Origin: Cedecea selenatireducens
GTDB lineage: Bacteria > Pseudomonadota > Gammaproteobacteria > Enterobacterales > Enterobacteriaceae
Length of the DNA stretch: 64,000 nucleotides
Direction: 5' to 3'
Assembly: GCF_042138895.1 (NCBI RefSeq)
Contig: NZ_JBHIKW010000004.1
Location: forward strand, 62,001-126,000
The translations under genes and the position numbers were made by a program. Each line of letters opens with the position of its first letter. Position 1 is the first letter of the stretch. The notes beneath the pieces are model-generated. The model worked only from the letters and a program-made list of their open reading frames with translations. It was not told where the DNA came from and ran no database searches. Shown here piece after piece: positions 7,911-15,143 of the stretch.

Positions 7911-9400
7911 TTCAGCCTCAGGTCATACAGCGGGATACGCGCGTCTGCGCGGCCGGTAAAGGTCAGGTTATCGCTATTGGCATACAAAGAATCCTCGCGG
8001 TACAGCGGGATAAGCGGCTGTTCTTTGGCGACAACTTTCTGAATGTCCTGCAGGATAACTTCACGCTTTTTCGCATCCACCGTGGAGCGGCTGGCGTTCA
8101 GCAGCTTATCCAGCTCAGGATTGCTGACCGTGGAGTACGGCTCGCCGGAGTGCAGGATAGGGTACAGCGCGGCATCGGCATCCAGCGTTTGGGTTGAACC
8201 CCACGCCAGCATGTACATCTCAGCCTGTTTGCCGGAGGCCACCTGCTGGGTGTAAACCGACCATTCAGGGACTTCAAGCTGCGCCTTCACCCCGATAGCG
8301 GCTAAATCCTGAACGATGGCCTGGGCGACTTCAGCGCTGGCAATATAGCGACGCGGTGCCTGGAATTTCAGCGTAAAGCCGTCCGGGTAACCCGCTTCCT
8401 TAAGCAAAGCTTTAGCTTTGGCGACATCCTGCTCAGGTGCCGGAACATTGAGGTAGCCAAAGTCCTTCGCACCAGCCATGGTGCCGGTTGGCGTACCAAA
8501 ACCATGCAGCAGCTGGCTGGTGTAGGCTTGACGATTCAGCGCCAGCGACAGTGCCTGGCGAACGCGGGCATCACTTAACGGTTTCTCACCATTCTTCAGG
8601 CCGAGGTAAATCGTCAGACCGCCGCCTTTCACCTGCTCAAGGTGAATGCCGGGCTTGTTTTTGAGCGCTGAAACCAGGTCGGCCGGAACGCTGTCAACCA
8701 GCTGCACTTCCCCTGTTAACAGGGCGGTAATGCGAGCGGTCGCTTCTGGAATTGGGCGCCAGGTGACCTGGTCAATTGTCGGTTTTCCACGCCAATAATG
8801 TGGATTAGCCTGCATAACCACACGTTCATCTGGTATAAATTCTTTTAATGTATATGCTCCACTACCAATAGGTTTTCGTGCAAATTCCGCAGCACCGACT
8901 TTACTTACATAAGCAGGCGGTACGATATAGGTCGGATAGCGGCTCATGCGCGTAGGCAGAAGCGGGTCAGGGCCGTCGGTGTGAATGCGAACCTGGTAGT
9001 CCCCGGTGACCTCTACGGACTTGATCGTGCGGATGTAGGAAATGGTTGGCGCGTGGTTCGCCGGGTCAAGGATGCGGTCGATGGAGAATTTCACCGCCGC
9101 AGCGTTAACCGGTTCACCGTTGGTGAAGGTGACGCCAGGGCGCAGGTCGAACTGCCATGTCGTGTCATCCAGCGCTTTCCAGGCTGTGGCAAGGCCAGGC
9201 TGAAGCTGCATGTTTTTATCACGCAGGACCAGAGTATCGAAAATATTGTCCACCAGGGTGGCGGCTTCTTTAAGAAAACCCGGATCCATCGCGGTGGCGG
9301 AAGCAGGTTGGGCTATAACTAATTCACTTGCGTAGCTAAAGGGGGTTACCAGGCTAATTAATACAGCCAGAGTTGCGAGTTTACGGCCGGATGCTTTCAT
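7907..9400 (-). CDS. ABC transporter periplasmic substrate-binding protein, family 5 (DppA/OppA/GsiB-like)
   Basis: A 497-residue exported protein with a clear signal peptide (Lys-rich start, hydrophobic core to about residue 24, likely cut after SYA). It has the SBP_bac_5 layout: LVLRDKNMQLQPGLATAW near residue 60, and the TFTNGEPVNAAAVKFSIDRI segment near 95. It is the first gene of the seven-gene minus-strand operon. Binding proteins of this family carry peptides, glutathione, opines or metal chelates; the downstream enzymes point to a sulfur-containing ligand. An internal stretch at about 8790-8915 is AT-rich with rare codons (CGA, GGA, ATA, ACA, TTA), unlike the rest of the gene, although the frame and the family motifs continue through it. 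Confidence 0.9.
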   Translation of the reverse strand: MKASGRKLATLAVLISLVTPFSYASELVIAQPASATAMDPGFLKEAATLVDNIFDTLVLRDKNMQLQPGLATAWKALDDTTWQFDLRPGVTFTNGEPVNAAAVKFSIDRILDPANHAPTISYIRTIKSVEVTGDYQVRIHTDGPDPLLPTRMSRYPTYIVPPAYVSKVGAAEFARKPIGSGAYTLKEFIPDERVVMQANPHYWRGKPTIDQVTWRPIPEATARITALLTGEVQLVDSVPADLVSALKNKPGIHLEQVKGGGLTIYLGLKNGEKPLSDARVRQALSLALNRQAYTSQLLHGFGTPTGTMAGAKDFGYLNVPAPEQDVAKAKALLKEAGYPDGFTLKFQAPRRYIASAEVAQAIVQDLAAIGVKAQLEVPEWSVYTQQVASGKQAEMYMLAWGSTQTLDADAALYPILHSGEPYSTVSNPELDKLLNASRSTVDAKKREVILQDIQKVVAKEQPLIPLYREDSLYANSDNLTFTGRADARIPLYDLRLK

Positions 9401-9503
9401 TTGTAGTCAATCCCTATACGTTACCGTCTAAATTATTGACGGATATCGAATGTTTCGTCAGGTTAATTCGCATGGTGGTATAAATTTGTGGTAAGAGTAC
9501 ATG

Positions 9504-9516
9504 ATATATCCTATAT
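9504..9516. promoter_or_regulatory. Candidate operator for the divergent GntR regulator
   Basis: An inverted repeat ATATA-TCC-TATAT lies in the 185-bp gap between the divergently read binding-protein gene and the GntR gene. FCD-type GntR proteins bind short AT-rich dyads of about this size, usually next to their own gene. A role in both directions is likely but not shown. Confidence 0.4.
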
Positions 9517-9585
9517 ACTCCATTGATGACAAGCCAGTTATTAAACTGCAAATACAAAGTAGTTATTTTGCTATAGGAAATAAAC

Positions 9586-10242
9586 ATGCTTGACTTAGAA
9601 AAAGCGCAAAGAATGAGTTTAACCATGCAAGTTGAGGCAAGGTTAAAGGGTGCGTTGATTGTGGGAACCTTAAAACCCGGCGCAAGATTAGTAACCAAAG
9701 AGATTGCCGAACAGCTTGGCACCAGCATTACGCCGGTGCGTGAGGCGCTTTTGCGTCTGGTCTCTTCCGGAGCGCTGGATGCCACGCCGGCGCAGGCATT
9801 TTTGGTGCCTGAAATTTCTCTGGGACGTTACCATGAAATCACCACCATCCGTAAAAATCTCGAAGGGATGGCGGTAGAGCAGGCTGCGCGCTACATGGAC
9901 AAAACCAGGCTGGCCCGCCTGAAGCAACTTTGTGATGCGTTTCTTGAAGCGAAGCACGTCAGCGTTGAGGCCGCGCTGCAGGCTAATCGGGAGTTTCGTT
10001 TCCAGCTGTTTGAGTACGCAGAGATGCCAACGCTCACCGTGTTAATTGAGCAGCTTTGGGTGCGCATCGGGCCGTGCTTTAATTATCTGTACCCGCAGTC
10101 GGAAGAAATGAGTCAGGGGCATCATAATTACGACGATTTGCTGGAAGCTTTAGCGGAAAAGGACGAGAAGCGCAGCGTGAAAGCAATTCATAAGGCGATT
10201 GACGACGGGGCCGATATTTTACGTCGTCAGTACTTTGGCTAA
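9586..10242 (+). CDS. GntR family transcriptional regulator, FCD subfamily
   Basis: A 218-residue protein: winged HTH at about residues 10-70 (LKGALIVGTLKPGARLVTKEIAEQLG is the recognisable start, then SITPVREALLRL, the recognition helix) and an all-helical FCD ligand domain at about 85-210. The FCD domain commonly binds a carboxylate ligand through a metal held by Asp/His residues. AGGAA precedes the ATG at a good distance. Transcribed divergently from the sulfur-compound operon (1963-9400), it is the obvious local regulator, probably a repressor released by an organic acid or amino-acid intermediate. Confidence 0.9.
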   Translation: MLDLEKAQRMSLTMQVEARLKGALIVGTLKPGARLVTKEIAEQLGTSITPVREALLRLVSSGALDATPAQAFLVPEISLGRYHEITTIRKNLEGMAVEQAARYMDKTRLARLKQLCDAFLEAKHVSVEAALQANREFRFQLFEYAEMPTLTVLIEQLWVRIGPCFNYLYPQSEEMSQGHHNYDDLLEALAEKDEKRSVKAIHKAIDDGADILRRQYFG

Positions 10243-10280
10243 ATAATAAACAGACTTAATTTATTAACGCACAGCAAATA

Positions 10281-10335
10281 AATGGCCTTTTGTCTTGCTC
10301 TGGATGTACTCCAGGTTTGCAAACAAAAGGCCATT
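10281..10335. terminator. Bidirectional terminator-like hairpin with nested stem
   Basis: AATGGCCTTTTGT (10281-10293) pairs perfectly over 13 bp with 10323-10335. The loop contains a second small stem (CTGGA at 10300 with TCCAG at 10310). It lies between two convergent genes (GntR regulator and mtcC), so it probably stops transcription from both sides; the T-rich stem arm rather than a separate U-tract supplies the release sequence. Confidence 0.6.
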
Positions 10336-10383
10336 ATTTATATTTATGACAGTATTTCTTCCTGCGCTTTAGCGAATTAATCG

Positions 10384-11526
10384 CTAACCCAGCGCCTGCG
10401 CGAGATCGGCCTGCAAATCTCCGGCATCTTCAATCCCGACCGACAAACGAATCAGCTGCGGCACGATGCCGTTACTCAACCGCTGTTCGAGCGGAATAGA
10501 AGCGTGAGTCATGCTATAAGGCTGGCTGACCAGGCTCTCTACGCCGCCGAGGCTTTCCGCCAGGGTAAACAGCTTCAGCTTACGGATCACCTCTTCTGCA
10601 CGTTTTTCATCGCCACGAACCACAATCGAAATCATGCCGCCGGGCTGCGACATCTGCTGGCGGGCAAGATGATATTGCGGGTGAGTCTCCAGCCACGGGA
10701 AATACACTTTCTCCACTGCTGGATGTGTCTCTAACCACCGAGCGAGCTGGAGCGCGTTGCTGCTGTGCCTTTCCATGCGCAGGGCCAGAGTGCGGATGCC
10801 ACGCAGCGTCAGGAAGCTGCTGAACGGGTCAAGCACGCCGCCGACCGCGTTTTGTAAATAGCCCAGCTGCTGCGCCAGTTCGTCATTAGCGCCTACAACC
10901 GCCAGCCCGGCCACCACATCAGAATGGCCGTTCAGGTATTTGGTTGCCGAATGCACCACGATGTCAAAGCCGGATTCCAGCGGACGCTGGAGCGCGGGAG
11001 AGGCGAAAGTGTTATCGGCCACGCTAATCAGGCGATGGCGCTGAGCGATGTCGGCAATGGCGGCAAGATCTGCCAGCTTAAGCAGCGGATTTGTCGGCGT
11101 TTCTACCCAAATCATCCGCGTTTCAGGGCGAATCGCGGCCTGCAGGCCGTCGAGATCGTCAGGCTTCACCCAGCTAACCTGCAGGGCGGCGCTGCGTTTG
11201 CGCACGTTCTCAATCAGCCGCCAGGTGCCGCCATACACGTCGTCAACGGCGATAATATGGCTGCCGCTGTCTAACAGTTCGAGCACGGTTGAGATAGCCG
11301 CCAGGCCGGAGGCAAACGCATATCCGCGCTGGCCGCCTTCGAGTTCGGCAATCGCCGTTTCCAGCGCCTGCCGGGTTGGGTTCCCGCTGCGCGAGTATTC
11401 GAAGCCGGTATGCTGGCCCGGTGCCGGCTGGGCAAAAGTGGAAGTGGCGTAGATGGGCGGCATTACCGCGCCGTGTGCATCATCAAAAGTGCCGCTGTGC
11501 ACGCTCTGGGTAGCAAATTTATTCAT
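10384..11526 (-). CDS. mtcC: Cystathionine gamma-lyase (reverse transsulfuration)
   Basis: A 380-residue Cys/Met-metabolism PLP enzyme, the usual length for the family. YSRSGNPT at 44-51 is the family signature, and Lys196 in SATKYLNGHSD forms the PLP Schiff base. VETPTNP at 141-147 is also conserved. Sequence alone does not separate gamma-lyase from gamma-synthase or beta-lyase. The upstream cystathionine beta-synthase gene, 16 bp away on the same strand, makes the gamma-lyase role convincing: cystathionine to cysteine, 2-oxobutyrate and ammonia. The pair matches mtcBC of Klebsiella (mccAB in Bacillus), which recycles methionine sulfur to cysteine during sulfate starvation. A good Shine-Dalgarno (AAGGA) precedes the ATG. 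Confidence 0.85.
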   Translation of the reverse strand: MNKFATQSVHSGTFDDAHGAVMPPIYATSTFAQPAPGQHTGFEYSRSGNPTRQALETAIAELEGGQRGYAFASGLAAISTVLELLDSGSHIIAVDDVYGGTWRLIENVRKRSAALQVSWVKPDDLDGLQAAIRPETRMIWVETPTNPLLKLADLAAIADIAQRHRLISVADNTFASPALQRPLESGFDIVVHSATKYLNGHSDVVAGLAVVGANDELAQQLGYLQNAVGGVLDPFSSFLTLRGIRTLALRMERHSSNALQLARWLETHPAVEKVYFPWLETHPQYHLARQQMSQPGGMISIVVRGDEKRAEEVIRKLKLFTLAESLGGVESLVSQPYSMTHASIPLEQRLSNGIVPQLIRLSVGIEDAGDLQADLAQALG

Positions 11527-11542
11527 GAATTATCCTTAATAG

Positions 11543-12508
11543 TTACGCCAGGTTTTGCTGGCTGAGCCATTGATCGTTAAACATTTTCGATAAATATTTA
11601 TTGCCGCTGTCGCAGGCAAAAGTGACCACGCGTTTGGGCGTGTTTTGTGCCTGGCTGTAGCGCAGGGCGGCGGCAAGCAGGGTGCCCGTTGAGGAGCCCG
11701 CGAGAATGCCTTCGTGGGTTAGTAGCGCCCGGGCGGTAGCAAAAGCTTCCCGGTCGCTGATGCGATAGGCGTGCTGCACGCGTTCAAAATCAGCAAGCGG
11801 TGGCACAAAGTCTTCGCCGATGCCTTCCACCAGCCAGCTGCCGACTTCACCGTATCTGCCGTGCTCAACCACGTCGGCAAGAATGGATCCGCAGGGATCG
11901 GCCAGCACAAATTCGGTTTGCGGCGAGTGTTGGTGGAAGAATTGCTGCAGGCCGCCCAGCGTGCCGCCAGAGCCCACGCCGACAACGATGGCGTCGATGT
12001 GCCCCCCGGTTTGCTCCCAAAGCTCAACGGCGGTTCCCGTGGCGTGCGCCAGCGGGTTGGCCGGGTTTGAAAACTGATCGATATAGAAACTGCCCGGAAT
12101 GTCCGCCGCCAGCCGCAGGGCATAATCCTGGTAATAATCAGGATGGCCTTTGGTGACATCGGAGCGGGTGAGGCGCACGTCAACGCCCAGCGCCCGCAGG
12201 TGGAAAATTTTCTCCTGGCTCATTTTGTCCGGCACCACCAGAATCAGCGGGTAGCCTTTTTGCGTGGCAATCAGCGCCAGCCCCAGCCCGGTATTGCCCG
12301 CCGTCGCTTCGATAATCGTGCCGCCGGGCCGCAGCCTGCCGCTACGTTCGGCCTGCTCAATCATTGACAGGGCAACGCGATCTTTAATCGAACCGCCGGG
12401 ATTTTGGTTTTCCAGCTTAAGCAAAAGCTCACAGCAGCCGGTATCAAGGTGGTTGAGCCGCAGCAGCGGGGTGTGACCTATCAGGTCCAGGACGGAATCG
12501 GCAATCAT
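11543..12508 (-). CDS. mtcB: Cystathionine beta-synthase (CysK-like, reverse transsulfuration)
   Basis: I place the start at the ATG at 12508 (321 residues), preceded by GAGAG and beginning MIADSVLDLIGHTPLLRL, the normal start of this family; a longer open frame to 12580 has no support. Lys42 in GGSIKDR binds PLP and TAGNTGLGLAL is the substrate loop. The heme and CBS regulatory domains of animal enzymes are absent, as in other bacterial MccA/MtcB proteins. It condenses homocysteine with serine or O-acetylserine into cystathionine. It lies directly before mtcC. Upstream are a TGAA-N5-TTCA dyad of MetR type and a second dyad, which point to control by methionine/homocysteine status. Confidence 0.85.
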   Translation of the reverse strand: MIADSVLDLIGHTPLLRLNHLDTGCCELLLKLENQNPGGSIKDRVALSMIEQAERSGRLRPGGTIIEATAGNTGLGLALIATQKGYPLILVVPDKMSQEKIFHLRALGVDVRLTRSDVTKGHPDYYQDYALRLAADIPGSFYIDQFSNPANPLAHATGTAVELWEQTGGHIDAIVVGVGSGGTLGGLQQFFHQHSPQTEFVLADPCGSILADVVEHGRYGEVGSWLVEGIGEDFVPPLADFERVQHAYRISDREAFATARALLTHEGILAGSSTGTLLAAALRYSQAQNTPKRVVTFACDSGNKYLSKMFNDQWLSQQNLA

Positions 12509-12531
12509 CGTTCTCTCACAACATGAAAAGT

Positions 12532-12548
12532 GTTCATGTATGGGATGA
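12532..12548. promoter_or_regulatory. MetR-type dyad upstream of mtcB
   Basis: CATGAA-AAGTG-TTCATG fits the MetR consensus TGAA-N5-TTCA, with G rather than A/T at the centre. It lies 24-40 bases upstream of the mtcB start codon. MetR is a LysR-type activator that responds to homocysteine, the substrate of the encoded enzyme, so the site makes biological sense; binding is inferred. Confidence 0.45.
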
Positions 12549-12552
12549 TAGG

Positions 12553-12567
12553 GCGGCAAATTGCCGC
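12553..12567. promoter_or_regulatory. Second dyad upstream of mtcB
   Basis: GCGGCAA-A-TTGCCGC is a perfect interrupted palindrome 4 bp upstream of the MetR-type dyad. It could be an operator for another regulator (for example the neighbouring Rrf2 protein) or a hairpin in the leader RNA. I do not recognise the consensus. Confidence 0.35.
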
Positions 12568-12712
12568 ATCTAAAGAACATAAACCCGTCGTTTAGATCTG
12601 AAAGTAATATAATGTGCTATTTTGGCGGTAGGGAAGGAAAGCCGTTCGGATGTCTGGAGTGGGGGATGGCTAAATAACGTCATTGCTGGCTATTTCTGAC
12701 GCTTTTTTAAAC

Positions 12713-12740
12713 AAAAAAGCCAGCGACTTATACGCTGGCT
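12713..12740 (-). terminator. Rho-independent terminator of the Rrf2 regulator gene
   Basis: On the minus strand an 8-bp stem AGCCAGCG/CGCTGGCT with a 7-base loop is followed directly by six T. It lies 36 bp after the stop codon of the Rrf2 gene and separates it from mtcBC, which therefore need their own promoter. Confidence 0.85.
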
Positions 12741-12775
12741 GGGTTTGAATTTGCAAAATTGTACTAAGCGAGAGG

Positions 12776-13282
12776 CTAGCTGCTGCGGCGGTCGCGGATC
12801 CAGTCCTGCACCTCGATAACAAACTCATCCGGTGCCTTACGGTACATACGACGAGCCAGATCCAGCACGGTATGCTGGGCCAGCGCCTCTTCCATACGCT
12901 GCTGGGCGATGTTCATCACGGCACGCACCCCGCAAATCCCTTCACAGGCCCATTCGGGCGGCGTTTCTTCAAAAACCGCCAGCCGCTGACGAATCTCTTT
13001 GCAGTCGAAAATGCTTTTCTCACCGTCGATGGCTTCCACGATATCCAGCACGCTGATTTGGTCAGGCGGGCGAGAAAGGGTAAAGCCGCCGCCTTTGCCT
13101 TCGCTGCTGATGACGAGTCCGGCTCTGGACAGTTTGGTGAAAATTTTACCGAGATAGTCGTAGGGCACGCCCTGCAGCTCGGCGATTTCACGCACGTTCA
13201 TTTCGCGACCTTCGCCTTTGCCATCCACCATGCATATCAGGCTGTGAATGCCGTACTCCACGCCCGAACTGTAAAACGCCAT
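12776..13282 (-). CDS. Rrf2 family transcriptional regulator
   Basis: A 168-residue protein with the Rrf2 winged helix: YGIHSLICMV near residue 10, the recognition region GVPYDYLGKIFTKLSRAGLV at 38-57, and the Gly-rich wing EGKGGGFTLSRP at 61-72. Three cysteines (94, 113, 117) sit in the region where IscR, NsrR and RirA hold an Fe-S cluster, but the spacing (C-x18-C-x3-C) differs from IscR (C-x5-C-x5-C). It may sense redox state or iron-sulfur status, or act like CymR, the cluster-free Rrf2 regulator of cysteine metabolism. It is divergent from a flavoprotein gene with a strong palindrome between them and lies next to mtcBC. Confidence 0.85.
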   Translation of the reverse strand: MAFYSSGVEYGIHSLICMVDGKGEGREMNVREIAELQGVPYDYLGKIFTKLSRAGLVISSEGKGGGFTLSRPPDQISVLDIVEAIDGEKSIFDCKEIRQRLAVFEETPPEWACEGICGVRAVMNIAQQRMEEALAQHTVLDLARRMYRKAPDEFVIEVQDWIRDRRSS

Positions 13283-13383
13283 GCTGCCTCCGACTCATTT
13301 AATCCAGGTAATGTAGGGATTTTATACGCGCTATGCAATCTATAACCCCTAAAACAGTGGAATGAAAATAAACTACGAAAGAT

Positions 13384-13419
13384 CTTGTCGCAGTTAACTG
13401 CGACAAGTATAGTCGCAGT
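13384..13419. promoter_or_regulatory. Alternating palindromic half-sites, candidate Rrf2 operator
   Basis: A perfect 24-bp palindrome spans 13384-13407, centred on TTAA. Its arms contain GTCGCAGT and ACTGCGAC. A third half-site GTCGCAGT follows at 13412-13419, so the middle half-site can pair with either neighbour. It lies 35-71 bp upstream of the flavoprotein ATG. It may be a two-dimer operator, or RNA with two exclusive hairpins. Confidence 0.65.
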
Positions 13420-13454
13420 CGTTGGCCGCTGACGGCCTTTATCGGAGTAGAACC

Positions 13455-14657
13455 ATGCAACAGAAGATCCTTATCCTTGGCGCCGGCTTTGCCGGTATGT
13501 GGGCGGCCCTGAGCGCGGCCAGACTTGCGGCGATGTACGATCGCGAAGACATTGAGATCACCGTGCTGGCCCCTCAGCCGGAGCTGCGCGTGCGCCCACG
13601 TTTCTACGAAACCGAGGTGGCTTCGCTGGTCGCTCCGCTTCAGCCGCTGTTTGACGTTACAGGCGTGACCTTTGTGAAAGGCGAAGCGCAGCGCATCGAC
13701 AGCGTAAATCAGTGCGTCTGGTATCGGGATGAGCAGGGCAACAGCACGCCTCGCCAGTACGATCGTCTGGTTCTGGCGACGGGCAGCAACCTGAAGCGTG
13801 ATCTGATTAAAGGTGCGGCGGAACATGCGTTCGACCTCGACCAGCTTGAGAGCGCGCTACGTCTGGAACAGCATATCTCTGCTTTAGCGCAGCAGGCAGA
13901 GAGCGAAGCCCGTAATACGGTCATCGTCTGCGGCGGCGGATTTACCGGCATTGAGATGGCCACTGAGCTGCCCGGCAGGTTACGCGCAGTGCTTGGCGCC
14001 GATACGCAAACTCGCGTCATTGTGGTTGAGCGGGGCGATAAAATCGGCGGGCGCTACAGCAGCGACCTGCGTGACGTGATTGCAACCGCCAGCGAAGAGC
14101 TCGGCGTGGAGTGGCGTCTGAATGCCGACGTCCTTGAAGTTGATGCCGAGGGCATTGTGCTGGCCGACGGCGAGCGTATTGCCTCCAGCACGGTGATTCT
14201 GACCGCTGGCGTGCAGGCCAGTCCGTTAACGGAGCAGATTAGCGCCCCGCGTGATAAACAGGGTCGTCTGCACGTGGATGCATTTTTACGAGTGGAAGGG
14301 CAGCCAGCCATTTTTGCCACCGGTGACGTTGCACGTGCCGAGACGGATGATTTGGGCAACCTGGCGCTGATGACCTGCCAGCATGCCATCATGTTGGGGC
14401 GTTTTGTGGGGTACAACGTCGCGGCAAGCCTGCTGGACGTGGCGGCGTTACCTTATCGCCAGATTAACTACGTCACCTGCCTCGACCTCGGTAACTGGGG
14501 CGCGGTGTTTACCGAAGGCTGGGAGCAGAAGGTGACCCACGTGCGCGAGGAAGCGAAGAAAATTAAGCTGTCGATTACCCAGGAACTGATTTACCCGCCG
14601 GTGGCAGACAGAAAAATCGCTTTTGAAACTGCAGATCCGTTAGCGCCGTTCGTCTAA
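13455..14657 (+). CDS. NDH-2-like NAD(P)/FAD-dependent oxidoreductase
   Basis: A 400-residue flavoprotein starting at ATG 13455, which has GGAG upstream. FAD-binding GAGFAG lies at residues 9-14, a second nucleotide-binding motif GGGFTGIEMA near 157, and the FAD motif IFATGDVA near 290. The order is that of type II NADH dehydrogenases and related pyridine-nucleotide oxidoreductases. Length is somewhat below E. coli Ndh (434) and there is no clear C-terminal membrane anchor, so membrane attachment is uncertain. The electron acceptor (quinone or other) cannot be read from sequence. The divergent Rrf2 regulator and the palindromes between suggest control by redox or Fe-S state. Confidence 0.8.
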   Translation: MQQKILILGAGFAGMWAALSAARLAAMYDREDIEITVLAPQPELRVRPRFYETEVASLVAPLQPLFDVTGVTFVKGEAQRIDSVNQCVWYRDEQGNSTPRQYDRLVLATGSNLKRDLIKGAAEHAFDLDQLESALRLEQHISALAQQAESEARNTVIVCGGGFTGIEMATELPGRLRAVLGADTQTRVIVVERGDKIGGRYSSDLRDVIATASEELGVEWRLNADVLEVDAEGIVLADGERIASSTVILTAGVQASPLTEQISAPRDKQGRLHVDAFLRVEGQPAIFATGDVARAETDDLGNLALMTCQHAIMLGRFVGYNVAASLLDVAALPYRQINYVTCLDLGNWGAVFTEGWEQKVTHVREEAKKIKLSITQELIYPPVADRKIAFETADPLAPFV

Positions 14658-14696
14658 GCGTTTTATCATGCTGCCGAATGTTTATCAGGAGGCAGC

Positions 14697-15014
14697 ATGG
14701 CTAACGACATCACCTTTTTCCGCCGCTTTGAGCACGACATTGTCGCCGGGCTTAAAACCATCACCCTGCGCGACAGCAGTGAATCACATTTTGAGCCAGG
14801 GCAGCGTTTACGCGTCGGCCGCTATGAAGATGACGTCTATTTCTGCACTATCGATGTGATCGGCGTGACGCCGGTACTGCTTGACGATCTGGACGATGAG
14901 CACGCCCGCCAGGAGAATATGACGCTGGCAGAGCTTAAACAGGTTATTGGTGAGATCTATCCGGGATTAAATGCGCTGTACGAAATTTCTTTCCGCCTGG
15001 TGAGCGTGCCTTGA
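14697..15014 (+). CDS. yqfB: N4-acetylcytidine amidohydrolase (ASCH domain)
   Basis: A 105-residue ASCH-fold protein very similar to E. coli YqfB (103 residues): NDITFFRRFEHDI at the start, TITLRDSSESHF near 21-32, YFCTIDV near 49 and the QENMTLAELK segment near 72. YqfB hydrolyses N4-acetylcytidine to cytidine and acetate in the cytosol. A perfect AGGAGG lies 5 bp upstream of the ATG. The gene stands alone, 40 bp after the flavoprotein gene; a shared transcript is possible. Confidence 0.9.
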   Translation: MANDITFFRRFEHDIVAGLKTITLRDSSESHFEPGQRLRVGRYEDDVYFCTIDVIGVTPVLLDDLDDEHARQENMTLAELKQVIGEIYPGLNALYEISFRLVSVP

Positions 15015-15143
15015 TAAAACACGGGCTTTTTTCAGGGCATTACCGGGGATAAGCAGGATGTGTGAGTGGTTATTGCACGATAGCCTTTCGTCACTCAATG
15101 ATAGGATCGTGAATTAATTTATTTCAATCACGCAAATGTCATC

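Noticed and set aside
12509..12580. Longer N-terminus for MtcB (24 extra residues)
   Set aside because: It would translate through two palindromes and lacks a ribosome site; the ATG at 12508 has one and gives the normal family start.
12590..12600. MetJ box before mtcB
   Set aside because: TAGATCTG is the closest match to AGACGTCT and there is no second adjacent box, which MetJ needs.
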